Assembly (NCBI GenBank): GCA_965530755.1 | Contig: CBESNA010000018.1 | Span: 1-64,000 of the forward strand | Origin: SZUA-35 sp965530755 | GTDB taxonomy: Bacteria > Actinomycetota > Acidimicrobiia > Acidimicrobiales > SZUA-35 | Length of the DNA stretch: 64,000 nucleotides | Direction of reading: 5' to 3' | Shown: positions 28,437 through 37,114 of the stretch, piece by piece | Layout of the letters: each line of letters starts with the position of its first letter | How positions within the stretch are numbered: position 1 is the first letter of the stretch | Position numbers and translations under genes: made by a program | The notes under the pieces: model-generated | Databases searched by the model: none | Seen by the model: only the letters and a program-made list of their open reading frames with translations | What the model was told of the DNA's origin: nothing

Positions 28437-29807
28437 TCAGGCTTTGATCTCCTCGAGATCGGGCGCCGGGGCCGGTCCCGGAACGCCACGGAGAATCAAG
28501 AAGCCGAGGAGCGTTGCACCGACCGAGGCGACCAATACACCCATGGTGGCCTGTTCCCCGATGGCCGGATCCTCGAACGCCAAAGCACCAATGAACAGCG
28601 CGACTGTGAAGCCGATGCCGGCCACGGCTCCTGCGCCGAGAATGTGGCGCGAAGTGAGGCCTGGAGGAAGCTCGACCGAAGTGAAGCGGGTGGCCAGCAT
28701 GGAGGCCAGCCAGATACCGACCGGCTTGCCGACCACCAGACCGGCTACGACACCGAGCGCAACCCGCGAGGTGGCTGCGTCGGCCACTGCCTCACCGGAC
28801 AACGTCACCCCGGCGTTGGCCAGCGCGAAGATCGGGATGATGACGAAGCTCGTCCACGGGGCAAGCACACTGATCAGCCGCCCTGTGACGGGCACCGATT
28901 CCCGGATCTTCCACCCAGCATTGCGCAGATCATTCGACGTCGCGGTGTCGCCGGACATGAAGTCCTCGACCCATTCGAACGCTCGCTGGCCGAGCAACGG
29001 CCGGGCCGGAGCGAGCAGGCCGAGAGCGACCCCGGCGATCGTCGCGTGTACGCCGGATCGGAACGTCGCGTACCAGATGATGACGCCGATGATCGCGTAC
29101 ATCGGGGTGAACCACACCCGATTGCGCTGCATGATCAGCACGAGCACGAGACCGGCGATGGCGAGCCCGAGCCAGCCGAATTGCAGGCCTTCGCTGTAGA
29201 ACACCGCGATCACGAGGATCGCTCCGATGTCGTCGGCAATGGCGAGCGCCAGCAGGAAGAGCTTCAACCTCGACGGGATCCGCGGTCCCAGGAGTGCCAG
29301 AACCCCGACGGCGAATGCGATGTCGGTGGCCATCGGGACGCCCCAGCCGTGGAAGCCCTCGCCGCCGATGTTGATCACGGCGTAGATACCCGCCGGAACG
29401 ATCATGCCTCCGAGCGCGGCGACCGCAGGCAGCGCTGCAGCTTTCAGTGACGACAGCTCACCGGTGACGAGCTCGGTCTTGATCTCCAGCCCGACCACGA
29501 AGAAGAACAACACCATCAAGATGTCGTTGACCACGAGCTCGAGGCTCAGACCGTGGCCGTTGTGCTGCAAGGGAATCCACGAACCAATGGCGAAGTCGAG
29601 CTCAGTTTCCCAGAACTGGTGATAGCTGTCGCTGTACGGAGAGTTCGCCCAGATCAAGGCGGCGGCCGTCGCCACCAGCAGCAACAGACCCGAGGCGGTT
29701 TCCTGCGCGAGGAACCGAACCATCGGACGGGCTACGGAGCGAGCGAGACGGGTGTCACCCCCACTCCACGCTTCTTGTCGAACCGGCAGACCATTCTCAC
29801 CTGACAT
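28437..29807 (-). CDS. nhaA: Na+/H+ antiporter NhaA
   Basis: NhaA exports Na+ in exchange for protons across the inner membrane. The 456-residue protein has about twelve membrane helices, the conserved ATDIAFAVGVLALLG and the ion-binding pair in ALAIADDIGAILV (Asp-Asp), plus FFFVVGLEIKTELV. It is longer than the Escherichia coli protein by about 65 residues, with an N-terminal extension of about 30. TAGGCT lies nine bases upstream of the ATG and its first three bases are the stop codon of the upstream anti-sigma gene. Sodium pumping fits a marine or brackish life, which is inference. Confidence 0.95.
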   Translation of the reverse strand: MSGENGLPVRQEAWSGGDTRLARSVARPMVRFLAQETASGLLLLVATAAALIWANSPYSDSYHQFWETELDFAIGSWIPLQHNGHGLSLELVVNDILMVLFFFVVGLEIKTELVTGELSSLKAAALPAVAALGGMIVPAGIYAVINIGGEGFHGWGVPMATDIAFAVGVLALLGPRIPSRLKLFLLALAIADDIGAILVIAVFYSEGLQFGWLGLAIAGLVLVLIMQRNRVWFTPMYAIIGVIIWYATFRSGVHATIAGVALGLLAPARPLLGQRAFEWVEDFMSGDTATSNDLRNAGWKIRESVPVTGRLISVLAPWTSFVIIPIFALANAGVTLSGEAVADAATSRVALGVVAGLVVGKPVGIWLASMLATRFTSVELPPGLTSRHILGAGAVAGIGFTVALFIGALAFEDPAIGEQATMGVLVASVGATLLGFLILRGVPGPAPAPDLEEIKA

Positions 29808-29819
29808 TGGCGAGCGAGC

Positions 29820-30272
29820 CTAGCCGTGGACTTCGAGATCGACAGTCGTTCCCTCGGGGGTGGACGTGAAATGCACATCACCGGAACTGAGGTGCTGCAT
29901 CAGCGGAACACCGAATCCCCCCTCGATGAGCAACCGGTCAGGGTGCTCGATGTCGGGCACGTCGACCATGTCGGGCAGGCCGCCACCCTGATCAACGACG
30001 GTCAGATGCACCCGATCGGGCAACATCCGGACGGTGATGCGCACCCGGCCGTTCGACGACACCCGCTGATCGGCCTCGATCGCATTCGTGACGGCTTCGG
30101 AGGTGACCCACCGAAGATCGTCCAGACGGTCGCCATCGAGAATGTCGGCCGCCGTTGCCGCTGCAGCGACAATCATCCGCACCACGGTGACGAGGTCCGT
30201 GCGGGCAGGAATGTCGATCTCCACGGTGGTGCTTCCGGCAGCGTGGAGTTGCCCGCCGGGTGACGTACTCAT
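29820..30272 (-). CDS. RsbW-type anti-sigma regulatory kinase-like ATPase
   Basis: A 150-residue HATPase_c protein of the serine/threonine anti-sigma kinase type. The N-box is RWVTSEAVTNAIEAD (near 52-66), the G1 box VVDQGGGLPDM (near 93-103), and the lid/G2 region GGFGVPLMQHLSSGDVHFTSTPEGTTV. GGAGA lies a few bases before the ATG. No partner sigma factor or anti-anti-sigma gene is adjacent, so it may act on a distant SigB-like factor. Its TAG stop doubles as part of the candidate nhaA -10 box. Confidence 0.85.
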   Translation of the reverse strand: MSTSPGGQLHAAGSTTVEIDIPARTDLVTVVRMIVAAAATAADILDGDRLDDLRWVTSEAVTNAIEADQRVSSNGRVRITVRMLPDRVHLTVVDQGGGLPDMVDVPDIEHPDRLLIEGGFGVPLMQHLSSGDVHFTSTPEGTTVDLEVHG

Positions 30273-30382
30273 CGTTCTCCGAAGTTAGCCGAACCGACGC
30301 GATCTGTCGGAACAGCCCCGCCGGTGCCCTGCCATCGTCGCTGCCCGGACCGAAGAGCCTCGCCGGTCACACCAGGCCTCGC

Positions 30383-30388
30383 TACGGT
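30383..30388 (+). promoter_or_regulatory. -10 box of the small membrane gene at 30396
   Basis: TACGGT, seven bases before GTG 30396. It favours the GTG over an in-frame ATG 24 codons upstream. Confidence 0.45.
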
Positions 30389-30395
30389 GACGCCC

Positions 30396-30764
30396 GTGAA
30401 CACGATCTGGGAGCAATGGGATCTCGTCTGCGACCCAGGCGGTTGTGAACCCCTGGACCAGCTCTTGCGGGCCATGGTCTACGGCTTCCTCATCATCGCG
30501 CTCATGATCTTCTACGCCGCCGTCCGGCCCTGGACCCGCGATCTTCCCGATGCCGCCGGCATCCCACTCGCCGGGCTCGCATCGCTCCTCATCGTCTGGG
30601 TGGCCCGCGCGCTCGTCGCCTCGAGCGGCAACCTTCGCCTGGCCGGAGTGATCACCGCCATTGGTCTCCTCGCCGTCTGGATCGGAAGGCCCGAGTTCAC
30701 CGAACGCCGAGCAGCCGTGGACAATCTCATCGAGGACCCTTCGCCGACTTCTTCCAGGCACTGA
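30396..30764 (+). CDS. Small membrane protein of unknown function
   Basis: From GTG 30396 the product has 122 residues with three hydrophobic helices (about 25-45, 58-76 and 82-98 of the mature frame) and a short hydrophilic tail ending ERRAAVDNLIED. I do not recognise the family. It begins behind a leaderless -10 box and converges with the photolyase-like gene, overlapping its 3' end by 38 bases in the opposite direction. Confidence 0.6.
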   Translation: MNTIWEQWDLVCDPGGCEPLDQLLRAMVYGFLIIALMIFYAAVRPWTRDLPDAAGIPLAGLASLLIVWVARALVASSGNLRLAGVITAIGLLAVWIGRPEFTERRAAVDNLIEDPSPTSSRH

Positions 30765-31947
30765 AGCTCGCCACACTTCCGTTCGCCGGACGAGTGAGCC
30801 AGGGCCACGGATGGGTCACGACAGGTTTGATCCGGCGAGCGCGAGCGCCAAATCCGGGAACAGGGGCGTACGTGACCGCCACCGAACGACCGGAGAGCAC
30901 TTCGGCTGGTCGGCCGAGGTGGAGCTCGACAGGGCGCTCGGCACCGATCTCGCTGAGGGTCTCGACGAGAAACACCAGCCGCTTGGCCGACAGACGAAGC
31001 GAGGCGAGCAATGGCTCATCGAAGACGAACACCGCGGGGAGATCCGGGTGTGCGACGAGCGCCGGGTCCGACCGTCCGAGCGACTCGGCGGTGATCCAGA
31101 CTGCCTCCGGCTCGCCGATGGACACCGGGCTCCCTGGGCCGGCATCGGCCTGCGAATCCGAGCTCGATCCGATCTCCACCGGAGGGTCGACGGGGAGGAA
31201 GCTCGGATCATCCGGCCAGTGTTCGATCGGGCACGAGAGCACGAGCTCACACGATGCACAGAGATTCTTGGCCCGCTTCTCGACTTGCCATCGACTGAAC
31301 CCGTAGGCCTTGTTCGACCCGACCCCGACGCTCCACTGCCAGCCGAGTCTGTTGGCGGCACGTGATCCGTCCAGCAAGTGACGGAAGAAGTAGTCCTCTC
31401 CGTCCTGCCACACGCCGCCACGGCGGACCGCCCACTCGCTCGACAACCACATCCGGGTCTGATTGACCAACCATCCGTCTTCTTCGAGCTCGTCGAGTGG
31501 CAGCTCGATGCAGGCCATGTCCCGGTCCCACGCGTCGCTGCCGGGTGACCCGTCGAGCTCATGGCGCACACCCGTCCTGGTTCGTGACCCGAGACGGGCG
31601 TACCAGTGACGAGCGAACTCCTGCCACATGAGTTCATCGCGGAACTTCTGCACGTCGCGGGCCGGACCGCCTTCGACGTGATCCCACACCTCGCGGAGAG
31701 GGAGCAGGCCGTGGCGAATGTAGGGAGACAGACCGGACGCGCCCCGGCGGGGCTGCGGATACACCTCGTTGCGGTTGGCGGCGTACCCGGTGACGTCGAA
31801 CGCACGAAGGGCCGAGTCTGCCTTGCTCTGGCCGCCGACGAATCGGAGCGAGGGGGCGACATCGTCGTCGACCAGATGGCGCAGGTGCGCCGCGACGAAC
31901 CCAACGGCCTCGGATTGCCCGGGTTGTGGAAGCGGCAGAGATGTCAC
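30727..31947 (-). CDS. Circularly permuted cryptochrome/photolyase-like flavoprotein with four conserved-type cysteines
   Basis: The 406-residue protein begins with the photolyase FAD-binding helical domain: GLSPYIRHGLLPLREVW (72-88), KFRDELMWQEFARHWY (101-116), EEDGWLVNQTRMWLSSEW (155-172), GEDYFFRHLLDGSRAANRLG (183-202) and WQWSVGVGSNKAY. After a linker (about 255-278) comes what looks like the N-terminal alpha/beta antenna domain: AVWITAESLGRSDPALVAH, AVFVFDEP (282-312), LVFLVETLSEIG and a final SFSAWKK that resembles the end of that domain. In normal photolyases the order is the reverse. Cys146, Cys230, Cys233 and Cys239 are spaced C-x83-C-x2-C-x5-C, similar to the Fe-S ligands of FeS-BCP photolyases. 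Function (DNA repair or light sensing) is not shown. The start is GTG 31947. Confidence 0.8.
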   Translation of the reverse strand: MTSLPLPQPGQSEAVGFVAAHLRHLVDDDVAPSLRFVGGQSKADSALRAFDVTGYAANRNEVYPQPRRGASGLSPYIRHGLLPLREVWDHVEGGPARDVQKFRDELMWQEFARHWYARLGSRTRTGVRHELDGSPGSDAWDRDMACIELPLDELEEDGWLVNQTRMWLSSEWAVRRGGVWQDGEDYFFRHLLDGSRAANRLGWQWSVGVGSNKAYGFSRWQVEKRAKNLCASCELVLSCPIEHWPDDPSFLPVDPPVEIGSSSDSQADAGPGSPVSIGEPEAVWITAESLGRSDPALVAHPDLPAVFVFDEPLLASLRLSAKRLVFLVETLSEIGAERPVELHLGRPAEVLSGRSVAVTYAPVPGFGARARRIKPVVTHPWPWLTRPANGSVASFSAWKKSAKGPR

Positions 31948-32052
31948 GATGTCTCGAGTCGAGGATGTCGTGTCCGGCCCTCGTTCATCGACGACTCGAT
32001 GGCCGAACTTGCTGGGTGATGTCTACCAAGTCTCGGGTGTCGATGTCCGGTG

Positions 32053-32973
32053 TCAGGCCCGGTTACCAGTCCGTGCTGCGCTCGAAGCGTTCTCCGCCAT
32101 ATGGCGACCGAGTTGGATCCACGACGTCGTCGACGGAGGTACGAGCAACGAGAGCGGCCAGTCGGCGAAGAGCCCATCGAGTCGCCGATGCAACATGAGC
32201 GCGAGATCTTCCTGCCGCAGCAGGACGAGGGCAACGGTGAAGGCCGTCATCGCCTTGATCGCAGGAATCGACGGCGGTCCCTCGAACGACGGATGGAAGA
32301 CGGACTGGCCGGCCGCCATCATGATGTCATCCACCAGCCCATGGCTCTCGAGGCAGGCGAGATGGTCCTCTGGGTTCTCCGCGAGCATCACTTCGACGGC
32401 CGCCAGCGGCATCATCGCCCGCAGCGGCGAACCGGCGGGCACGACGTCGATCACGGATCGGGCGAAACCCAGCAGGGAGGCGACGTCGCCACCACCCCTT
32501 GGCCCTTCGGCCCGCAACAAGCGGACGTGCGGCTCGTAAAGGGCCTCGGTCGCCAGCATGGCGCCCAGCGAGCCCTCGATGTCACCGGCACCGGCTCCGG
32601 CCAGGTCGATCACCTGGAGCCCCAGCGCGACCGGGTCGTTGGGTTCAACGGCGAGCGCACTCGCCAGATCGGCGGATCCGCTCCGGTGTGCGAACACGTC
32701 AACGGCGGCCCGCACCATCAGCGGAAGCGGGTGATCCGGCCAGCCATCGACCCACGCGTCGATCAACGATCGATCGATGGGTTGGCCGGCAACGTGCTCG
32801 AGGCAAAACCATCGGTCCTCCCAGGTACCAGCCTCGGAGTAGACCTTGTAGCTGGTCGAGACATCACCGACAGCCAGAGCTGCGGCACACTCGTGCGCTG
32901 CACGATGTCCCAGCGCCGGTGGACGAATCTGCTGCAGTGCCTCTTCGGCCTGCACGGAGGAGAACGAACCCAT
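32053..32973 (-). CDS. Helical-repeat protein of unknown function
   Basis: A 306-residue protein rich in Ala and Leu with an all-helical pattern (for example VSTSYKVYSEAGTWEDRW, DWPDH-like turns, LASALAVEPNDPVALGLQVI, a TPR-like segment). It has no signal peptide or membrane helix. I do not recognise the family. Its start lies 113 bases from the divergent MrfA-like helicase, and the SOS-like box at 33042-33055 falls in this shared region, so damage-linked expression is conceivable. About 105 bases without recognised features separate its stop from the photolyase-like start. Confidence 0.55.
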   Translation of the reverse strand: MGSFSSVQAEEALQQIRPPALGHRAAHECAAALAVGDVSTSYKVYSEAGTWEDRWFCLEHVAGQPIDRSLIDAWVDGWPDHPLPLMVRAAVDVFAHRSGSADLASALAVEPNDPVALGLQVIDLAGAGAGDIEGSLGAMLATEALYEPHVRLLRAEGPRGGGDVASLLGFARSVIDVVPAGSPLRAMMPLAAVEVMLAENPEDHLACLESHGLVDDIMMAAGQSVFHPSFEGPPSIPAIKAMTAFTVALVLLRQEDLALMLHRRLDGLFADWPLSLLVPPSTTSWIQLGRHMAENASSAARTGNRA

Positions 32974-33041
32974 GGTGGTCTCATCGGCCGATCAGTGCCG
33001 ACTGTGAGCCGCGTTTCTGCGCCGCCGAACGCCACTCGCGA

Positions 33042-33078
33042 CGAACGTTCGTTCGAGTACCTCGGGTCCAGGTACGAT
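33042..33078 (+). promoter_or_regulatory. SOS/LexA-like box overlapping the helicase promoter
   Basis: CGAAC-GTTC-GTTCG (33042-33055) matches the Gram-positive LexA operator pattern CGAAC-N4-GTTCG in both half-sites. TACGAT (33073-33078) is the likely -10, ending eight bases before the GTG of the helicase; the -35 position falls on the right half of the box, so LexA binding would block RNA polymerase. LexA control is inferred from the site alone. Confidence 0.6.
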
Positions 33079-33086
33079 GGCGCATC

Positions 33087-35369
33087 GTGTCGGTCCTCGC
33101 CACACCATCGATCGCCGAGTTCCTGCATCGGCTCGAGAGTGATGGGCGACTGGTGCACGCCGAAACGCTCCCAGAGCGTTCCGCCCGTTTCGCTGAGCTC
33201 GCCGACCCCCTTTCCGACTCGATCGCCGGACTTCGCCCCCTGGAAGGCTTCTGGTCGCACCAGGCAGAAGCAATCGATCTTGCCCGAGCCGGCCGGTCGG
33301 TGGTCGTCGCGACCGGGACGGCGTCTGGCAAGAGCAAGGTCTTCCAGGTTCCCATCGCCGAGGCCGTCGATCGAGGCCTTCGTGCCGGGACATCCCTTCT
33401 GCTCTATCCGACCAAGGCGCTTGCCCAGGATCAGCTCCGCTCGTTCGCTCAGCTCGGCGTCGATCGGCTGCAGGCCGTCACCTACGACGGCGACACGCCG
33501 CGAGACCAACGCACCTGGGCTCGCCACAATGCCAACGTCGTGCTCACCAACCCGGAGATGCTGCACTACGGACTCCTACCGCACCATGCGAAGTGGGCGA
33601 CCTTCCTGAAGCGGCTCGAATACGTCGTGATCGACGAGCTCCACGTGTTGCGTGGCATCTTCGGAACGCACGTAGCGCACGTGCTGCGCCGGCTGCGCCG
33701 GATGTGCGCGCTCTACGGATCGGATCCCACCTTCATCTTCTGCTCGGCCACCATCGGTGAGCCGGCCATCCTCGCCGAGGACCTGTGCGGCAAGAAGGTC
33801 GAAGCCGTCACTGACGACGGTTCGCCGTGCGCTCCTCGCCACATCGCCCTCGTACAACCAGCGATCGTCGATCCTGAACGAGGGATCCGACAGTCTCCGG
33901 CCACCGAAACGATCCGGATGGTGGCCGACCTCGTCTCGGACGACCGTCGCGTGATCGCCTTCTGCTCCAGCCGGTCGCTCACCGAACGAGTCGCCTCCGG
34001 AGTCATACGCGCGCTTCCGCCCGAGCTCGGTGACACGGTTCGCTCCTACCGGTCCGGGTATCTCGCGAGCGAACGACGCGAAATCGAGGACGACCTCGCC
34101 GAGGGTCGCGTGCGCGCTGTCGCCGCCACGAGTGCGCTCGAACTCGGCGTCGACATCGGCGGGCTCGACGCCACCGTTCTGTGCGGATTCCCGAGCACGA
34201 TTGCATCGTTCTGGCAGCAAATCGGGCGAGCGGGGCGAGGTGGCGAGGAGTCACTGGCCGTCCTGATCGCGGGCGACGACCAACTCGACCAATGGTTCGC
34301 CACCCATCCTCACGATCTGTTCTCGAGACCACCCGAGCCGGCGGTGGTCAACATCGAGAACCCGAACATCATGGATCCCCACCTCACATGTGCTGCGTAC
34401 GAGCTCCCGCTCCGCCACAGCGACGATCAATGGTGGACCGAACTCGACGACGGCATCCGACGGCTCGTGATCGACGACGAACTCAAGTTGCGACCCGACC
34501 CGCGCAACGTGCCAAAGGCGTTCTGGGCCGGCAGGGGCATCCCGTTCAGCACCATCAGCCTGCGGTCGGCCTCGGGTGGCGAGGTCCGGATCATCGATGA
34601 GGATGGACAGCTGATCGGCACGGTCGACAGCGGCCGAGCCACGAGCATGGTCCATCCAGGAGCCATCTATCTCCATCGGGGGCAGGCCTGGAAGGTGCTC
34701 GAACTCGACCTGCACCTCCGTCAAGCCATCGTCACTCGCGATCGCAGCAACTCATGGACGCAGGTGTCGAGCTCGATCCGGATCGACGTCACCGACTGCG
34801 GCTCGTCCAAGCCCGTCGGGGCTGCGCTGCTCCACCTCGGGACGGTCAAGGTCACCACGCAGATCACCGGCTACCAGGTCAAGGAGGTCGGGAGGCGCGA
34901 GGCCAAGGAGACCCACGACCTCGACCTTCCATCCCAGGAGCTCGACACCACATCGATCTGGTACGAGTGGCAACCGTCGGTGATCGCGCAGTCCGGTGTC
35001 AACGAGCTCCAGCTGCCCGGCGCGCTCCACGCCGCCGAACATGCGGCCATCGGCATCTTGCCCCTCTTCACGATCTGTGACCGTTGGGATGTCGGCGGTG
35101 TCTCGATCGCCGCCGCTCCCCAGAGCGGTCTGCCGACGGTGTTCATCTACGACGGCTACCCCGGCGGCGCCGGCGTCGCCCATCTGGCGTACACCGCGTC
35201 GGATCGCCACCTCGCTTCCACCGCCGAGGTGCTCGAGGCCTGCCCGTGCACCACGGGCTGCCCTTCGTGTGTGCAGTCGCCCAAGTGCGGCAACGGCAAC
35301 GAGCCACTCAATAAACACGCCGCGCTGGCGTTGCTGAGAACCACGCTCGGGCCGGCCGATCCGTTCTGA
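33087..35369 (+). CDS. mrfA: MrfA-like DEAH superfamily 2 helicase with DUF1998 zinc domain
   Basis: The 760-residue helicase has Walker A ATGTASGKSKVF (near 75), motif II VIDELH, motif III CSATIGEP, motif V ATSALELGVDIGG and motif VI QQIGRAGRGG. Its C-terminus carries the DUF1998-type region with four cysteines (CPCTTGCPSCVQSPKCG), as in Bacillus MrfA (YprA), which works with MrfB in repair of mitomycin C damage. No mrfB-like exonuclease is adjacent. I chose GTG 33087 because it follows TACGAT by eight bases and gives MSVLATPSIAEFL; the frame is open far upstream. The site upstream fits induction by DNA damage. Confidence 0.88.
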   Translation: MSVLATPSIAEFLHRLESDGRLVHAETLPERSARFAELADPLSDSIAGLRPLEGFWSHQAEAIDLARAGRSVVVATGTASGKSKVFQVPIAEAVDRGLRAGTSLLLYPTKALAQDQLRSFAQLGVDRLQAVTYDGDTPRDQRTWARHNANVVLTNPEMLHYGLLPHHAKWATFLKRLEYVVIDELHVLRGIFGTHVAHVLRRLRRMCALYGSDPTFIFCSATIGEPAILAEDLCGKKVEAVTDDGSPCAPRHIALVQPAIVDPERGIRQSPATETIRMVADLVSDDRRVIAFCSSRSLTERVASGVIRALPPELGDTVRSYRSGYLASERREIEDDLAEGRVRAVAATSALELGVDIGGLDATVLCGFPSTIASFWQQIGRAGRGGEESLAVLIAGDDQLDQWFATHPHDLFSRPPEPAVVNIENPNIMDPHLTCAAYELPLRHSDDQWWTELDDGIRRLVIDDELKLRPDPRNVPKAFWAGRGIPFSTISLRSASGGEVRIIDEDGQLIGTVDSGRATSMVHPGAIYLHRGQAWKVLELDLHLRQAIVTRDRSNSWTQVSSSIRIDVTDCGSSKPVGAALLHLGTVKVTTQITGYQVKEVGRREAKETHDLDLPSQELDTTSIWYEWQPSVIAQSGVNELQLPGALHAAEHAAIGILPLFTICDRWDVGGVSIAAAPQSGLPTVFIYDGYPGGAGVAHLAYTASDRHLASTAEVLEACPCTTGCPSCVQSPKCGNGNEPLNKHAALALLRTTLGPADPF

Positions 35370-35401
35370 TCGGAGGTCCCCGGACAAGGCGAGGGAGACG
35401 A

Positions 35402-36295
35402 TCAGGCGTCCGAGGCGACCGCATCGAGCACACACATCGCGAACGCCTCGTAGCGGGCGTTGTCCAACGAGTTCACGGCAATGGCCGACCCGACGCTCAG
35501 TGCCCAACCGCGAGCCCGGTCCCAGCAGGCGTCGTCGACGTCCAGTCGGTCCCGAAAGCGCGTGCGGTCAGCGGCATCGAAGAACATCCAGGCACAGCCG
35601 AGGTCCGTCGCCGGGTCGCCCGATGTCAGGTCACCGAAGTCGATGACGCTGACGATCGCCCCGTCCCGGACGATCACATTCCCGGGATGGAGATCACCGT
35701 GGAGCCAGAGCGCCGGGCCGTCATGGACGGGGGCAACCAGCGAACGATGCCAGAGGGCGAGCAGCAGATCGGGATCGGGCCTGTCGGCGAATGTCGCCGC
35801 CACTGTGTCGAGATTGGTTCGGGTGCGAGCATCGCGTTCGACCAGCGGGACGCCCCGCACGAGGTTCACCGGTGCATCCGGTGGCGCCGGCCGATGCATG
35901 GCGTGAAGGAACCGGCTGAGAACATCGAGCGCTCCGGGGGCGCCAGGTGGTGACTCGAGCGCGTCGGTGCCTGGAACGAACTCGATGACACTCCACGGCC
36001 AGGAGAACGCCTCGGACGGTCGGCCAGACACGACTGGAACTGGCACGGCGACATCGAGGGAAGGGGCCAGCTCTGGCAACCAGCGTTGCTCGGTTCGCAC
36101 CAGCTCGACTGCGGCGGCTCGACGCGGAAGCCGGACGAGCAGCTCTTCGCCGAGACGGTAGATGGCGTTGTCCCAGCCCTCGGCCAAGAGCTCGAGCGGG
36201 AGGTCGGCCAGCGTCGGCGCCTGCTCGGCCAGAAGCCCGCGCACGAGGGCGGCGTCGATGTGTGTCTCGGCGTGCGGCTTCGGCTGGCTGACCAT
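35402..36295 (-). CDS. Aminoglycoside phosphotransferase (APH)-family small-molecule kinase
   Basis: A 297-residue protein with the APH/choline-kinase fold: EGWDNAIYRLGEELLVRLPRR (near 28-48, nucleotide loop and Lys/Arg), WLHGDLHPGNVIV (near 197; catalytic Asp in HGDLHPGN) and VIDFGDLTSGDPATDLG (near 217; Mg-binding Asp in IDFGD). Family members phosphorylate aminoglycosides, macrolides or ordinary metabolites; resistance should not be assumed. The ATG at 36295 is preceded by GAGACT six bases upstream. It diverges from the PhnD-like gene. Confidence 0.85.
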   Translation of the reverse strand: MVSQPKPHAETHIDAALVRGLLAEQAPTLADLPLELLAEGWDNAIYRLGEELLVRLPRRAAAVELVRTEQRWLPELAPSLDVAVPVPVVSGRPSEAFSWPWSVIEFVPGTDALESPPGAPGALDVLSRFLHAMHRPAPPDAPVNLVRGVPLVERDARTRTNLDTVAATFADRPDPDLLLALWHRSLVAPVHDGPALWLHGDLHPGNVIVRDGAIVSVIDFGDLTSGDPATDLGCAWMFFDAADRTRFRDRLDVDDACWDRARGWALSVGSAIAVNSLDNARYEAFAMCVLDAVASDA

Positions 36296-36328
36296 CACAG
36301 CAGTCTCGCCCCGATCCGGCTCGACCGA

Positions 36329-36334
36329 TACGGT
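36329..36334 (+). promoter_or_regulatory. -10 box of the PhnD-like gene
   Basis: TACGGT; GTG 36341 follows after six bases, whereas GTG 36338 is only three bases away. It selects 36341 as the likely start. Confidence 0.45.
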
Positions 36335-36340
36335 CAGGTG

Positions 36341-37111
36341 GTGCGGTTCTTGTCCTACATGGCTCCCGGATTCCCCCATTCACTGTTCGAGACGATCGCC
36401 GACCTCATCGATGCCGACGTCTCGTTCGACGAGACCAGGTCAGGACCCGAGCCGGGATTCGATCCCTTCCGAGCCGGCCAAGCGGAGCTGGGATGGGTCT
36501 GTTCGACGTCGTTCGTTCGGCTCGCGCTGAGCGCTGCCGATCCGTCTGTCCAGTTGGTCGGCGTCGCGTGGGTGCCGGATGACCCTGGCTCCAACGATCA
36601 ACCCGTGTACTTCGGTGATCTCACCGTGCCGAAGGGTTCGTCGTTCTCGGACCTCTCCGAGCTCGGAGGGATGCGGATCGGGTGCAACGATCCCGTGAGC
36701 CTCAGCGGCCATCACGCGCTGCGTATCGCACTGATCGAACAGGGCCACGATCCCGACAGCTTTGCCGAGCTCGTCTTCACCGGAGGCCATCAGCAATCGC
36801 TCGAGCTGCTCGCCGCCGGCCAACTCGACGCTGCGGTGGTGGACTCAGTCATTCGTGGCGTCCGAGCTGTTTCCGATCCCGCGGTGGCCGAGCTCCGAGT
36901 GATCGATCGGCTCGGCCCGTGGCCGGTCCAACCGCTGGTTGCGTCGACATCGCTCGAACCCGACGAGGTCAGACGAATTCGCAATCGCCTTCTGGCCGCC
37001 AACGACGACCCACGCTTGCAGCACGAACTACGCAGCGCCGGCCTCCGCCGATTCGTTGCCGTAGGCCCAGATCACTATCAGCTCATCGGTCAGGCGCTTG
37101 CTTCGTCGTGA
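36341..37111 (+). CDS. Orphan PhnD-like periplasmic-binding-fold protein without signal peptide
   Basis: About 256 residues with the phosphate/phosphonate-binding (PhnD, NMT1-like) pattern: FLSYMAPGFPHSLFETIADLI, a central GMRIGCNDPVSLSGHHALRIALIE, VFTGGHQQSLELLAAGQLDAAVVDS and a C-terminal helix. There is no signal peptide or lipobox and no permease or ATPase gene nearby. It may be a cytoplasmic ligand sensor or enzyme-like protein; the ligand is unknown. It converges on the tad operon three bases before the tadE stop. Confidence 0.7.
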   Translation: MRFLSYMAPGFPHSLFETIADLIDADVSFDETRSGPEPGFDPFRAGQAELGWVCSTSFVRLALSAADPSVQLVGVAWVPDDPGSNDQPVYFGDLTVPKGSSFSDLSELGGMRIGCNDPVSLSGHHALRIALIEQGHDPDSFAELVFTGGHQQSLELLAAGQLDAAVVDSVIRGVRAVSDPAVAELRVIDRLGPWPVQPLVASTSLEPDEVRRIRNRLLAANDDPRLQHELRSAGLRRFVAVGPDHYQLIGQALASS

Positions 37112-37114
37112 GCG

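Noticed and set aside
35402..36295. Calling the APH-family kinase an antibiotic resistance gene
   Set aside because: The fold also serves ordinary metabolite kinases and there is no mobile or resistance context.
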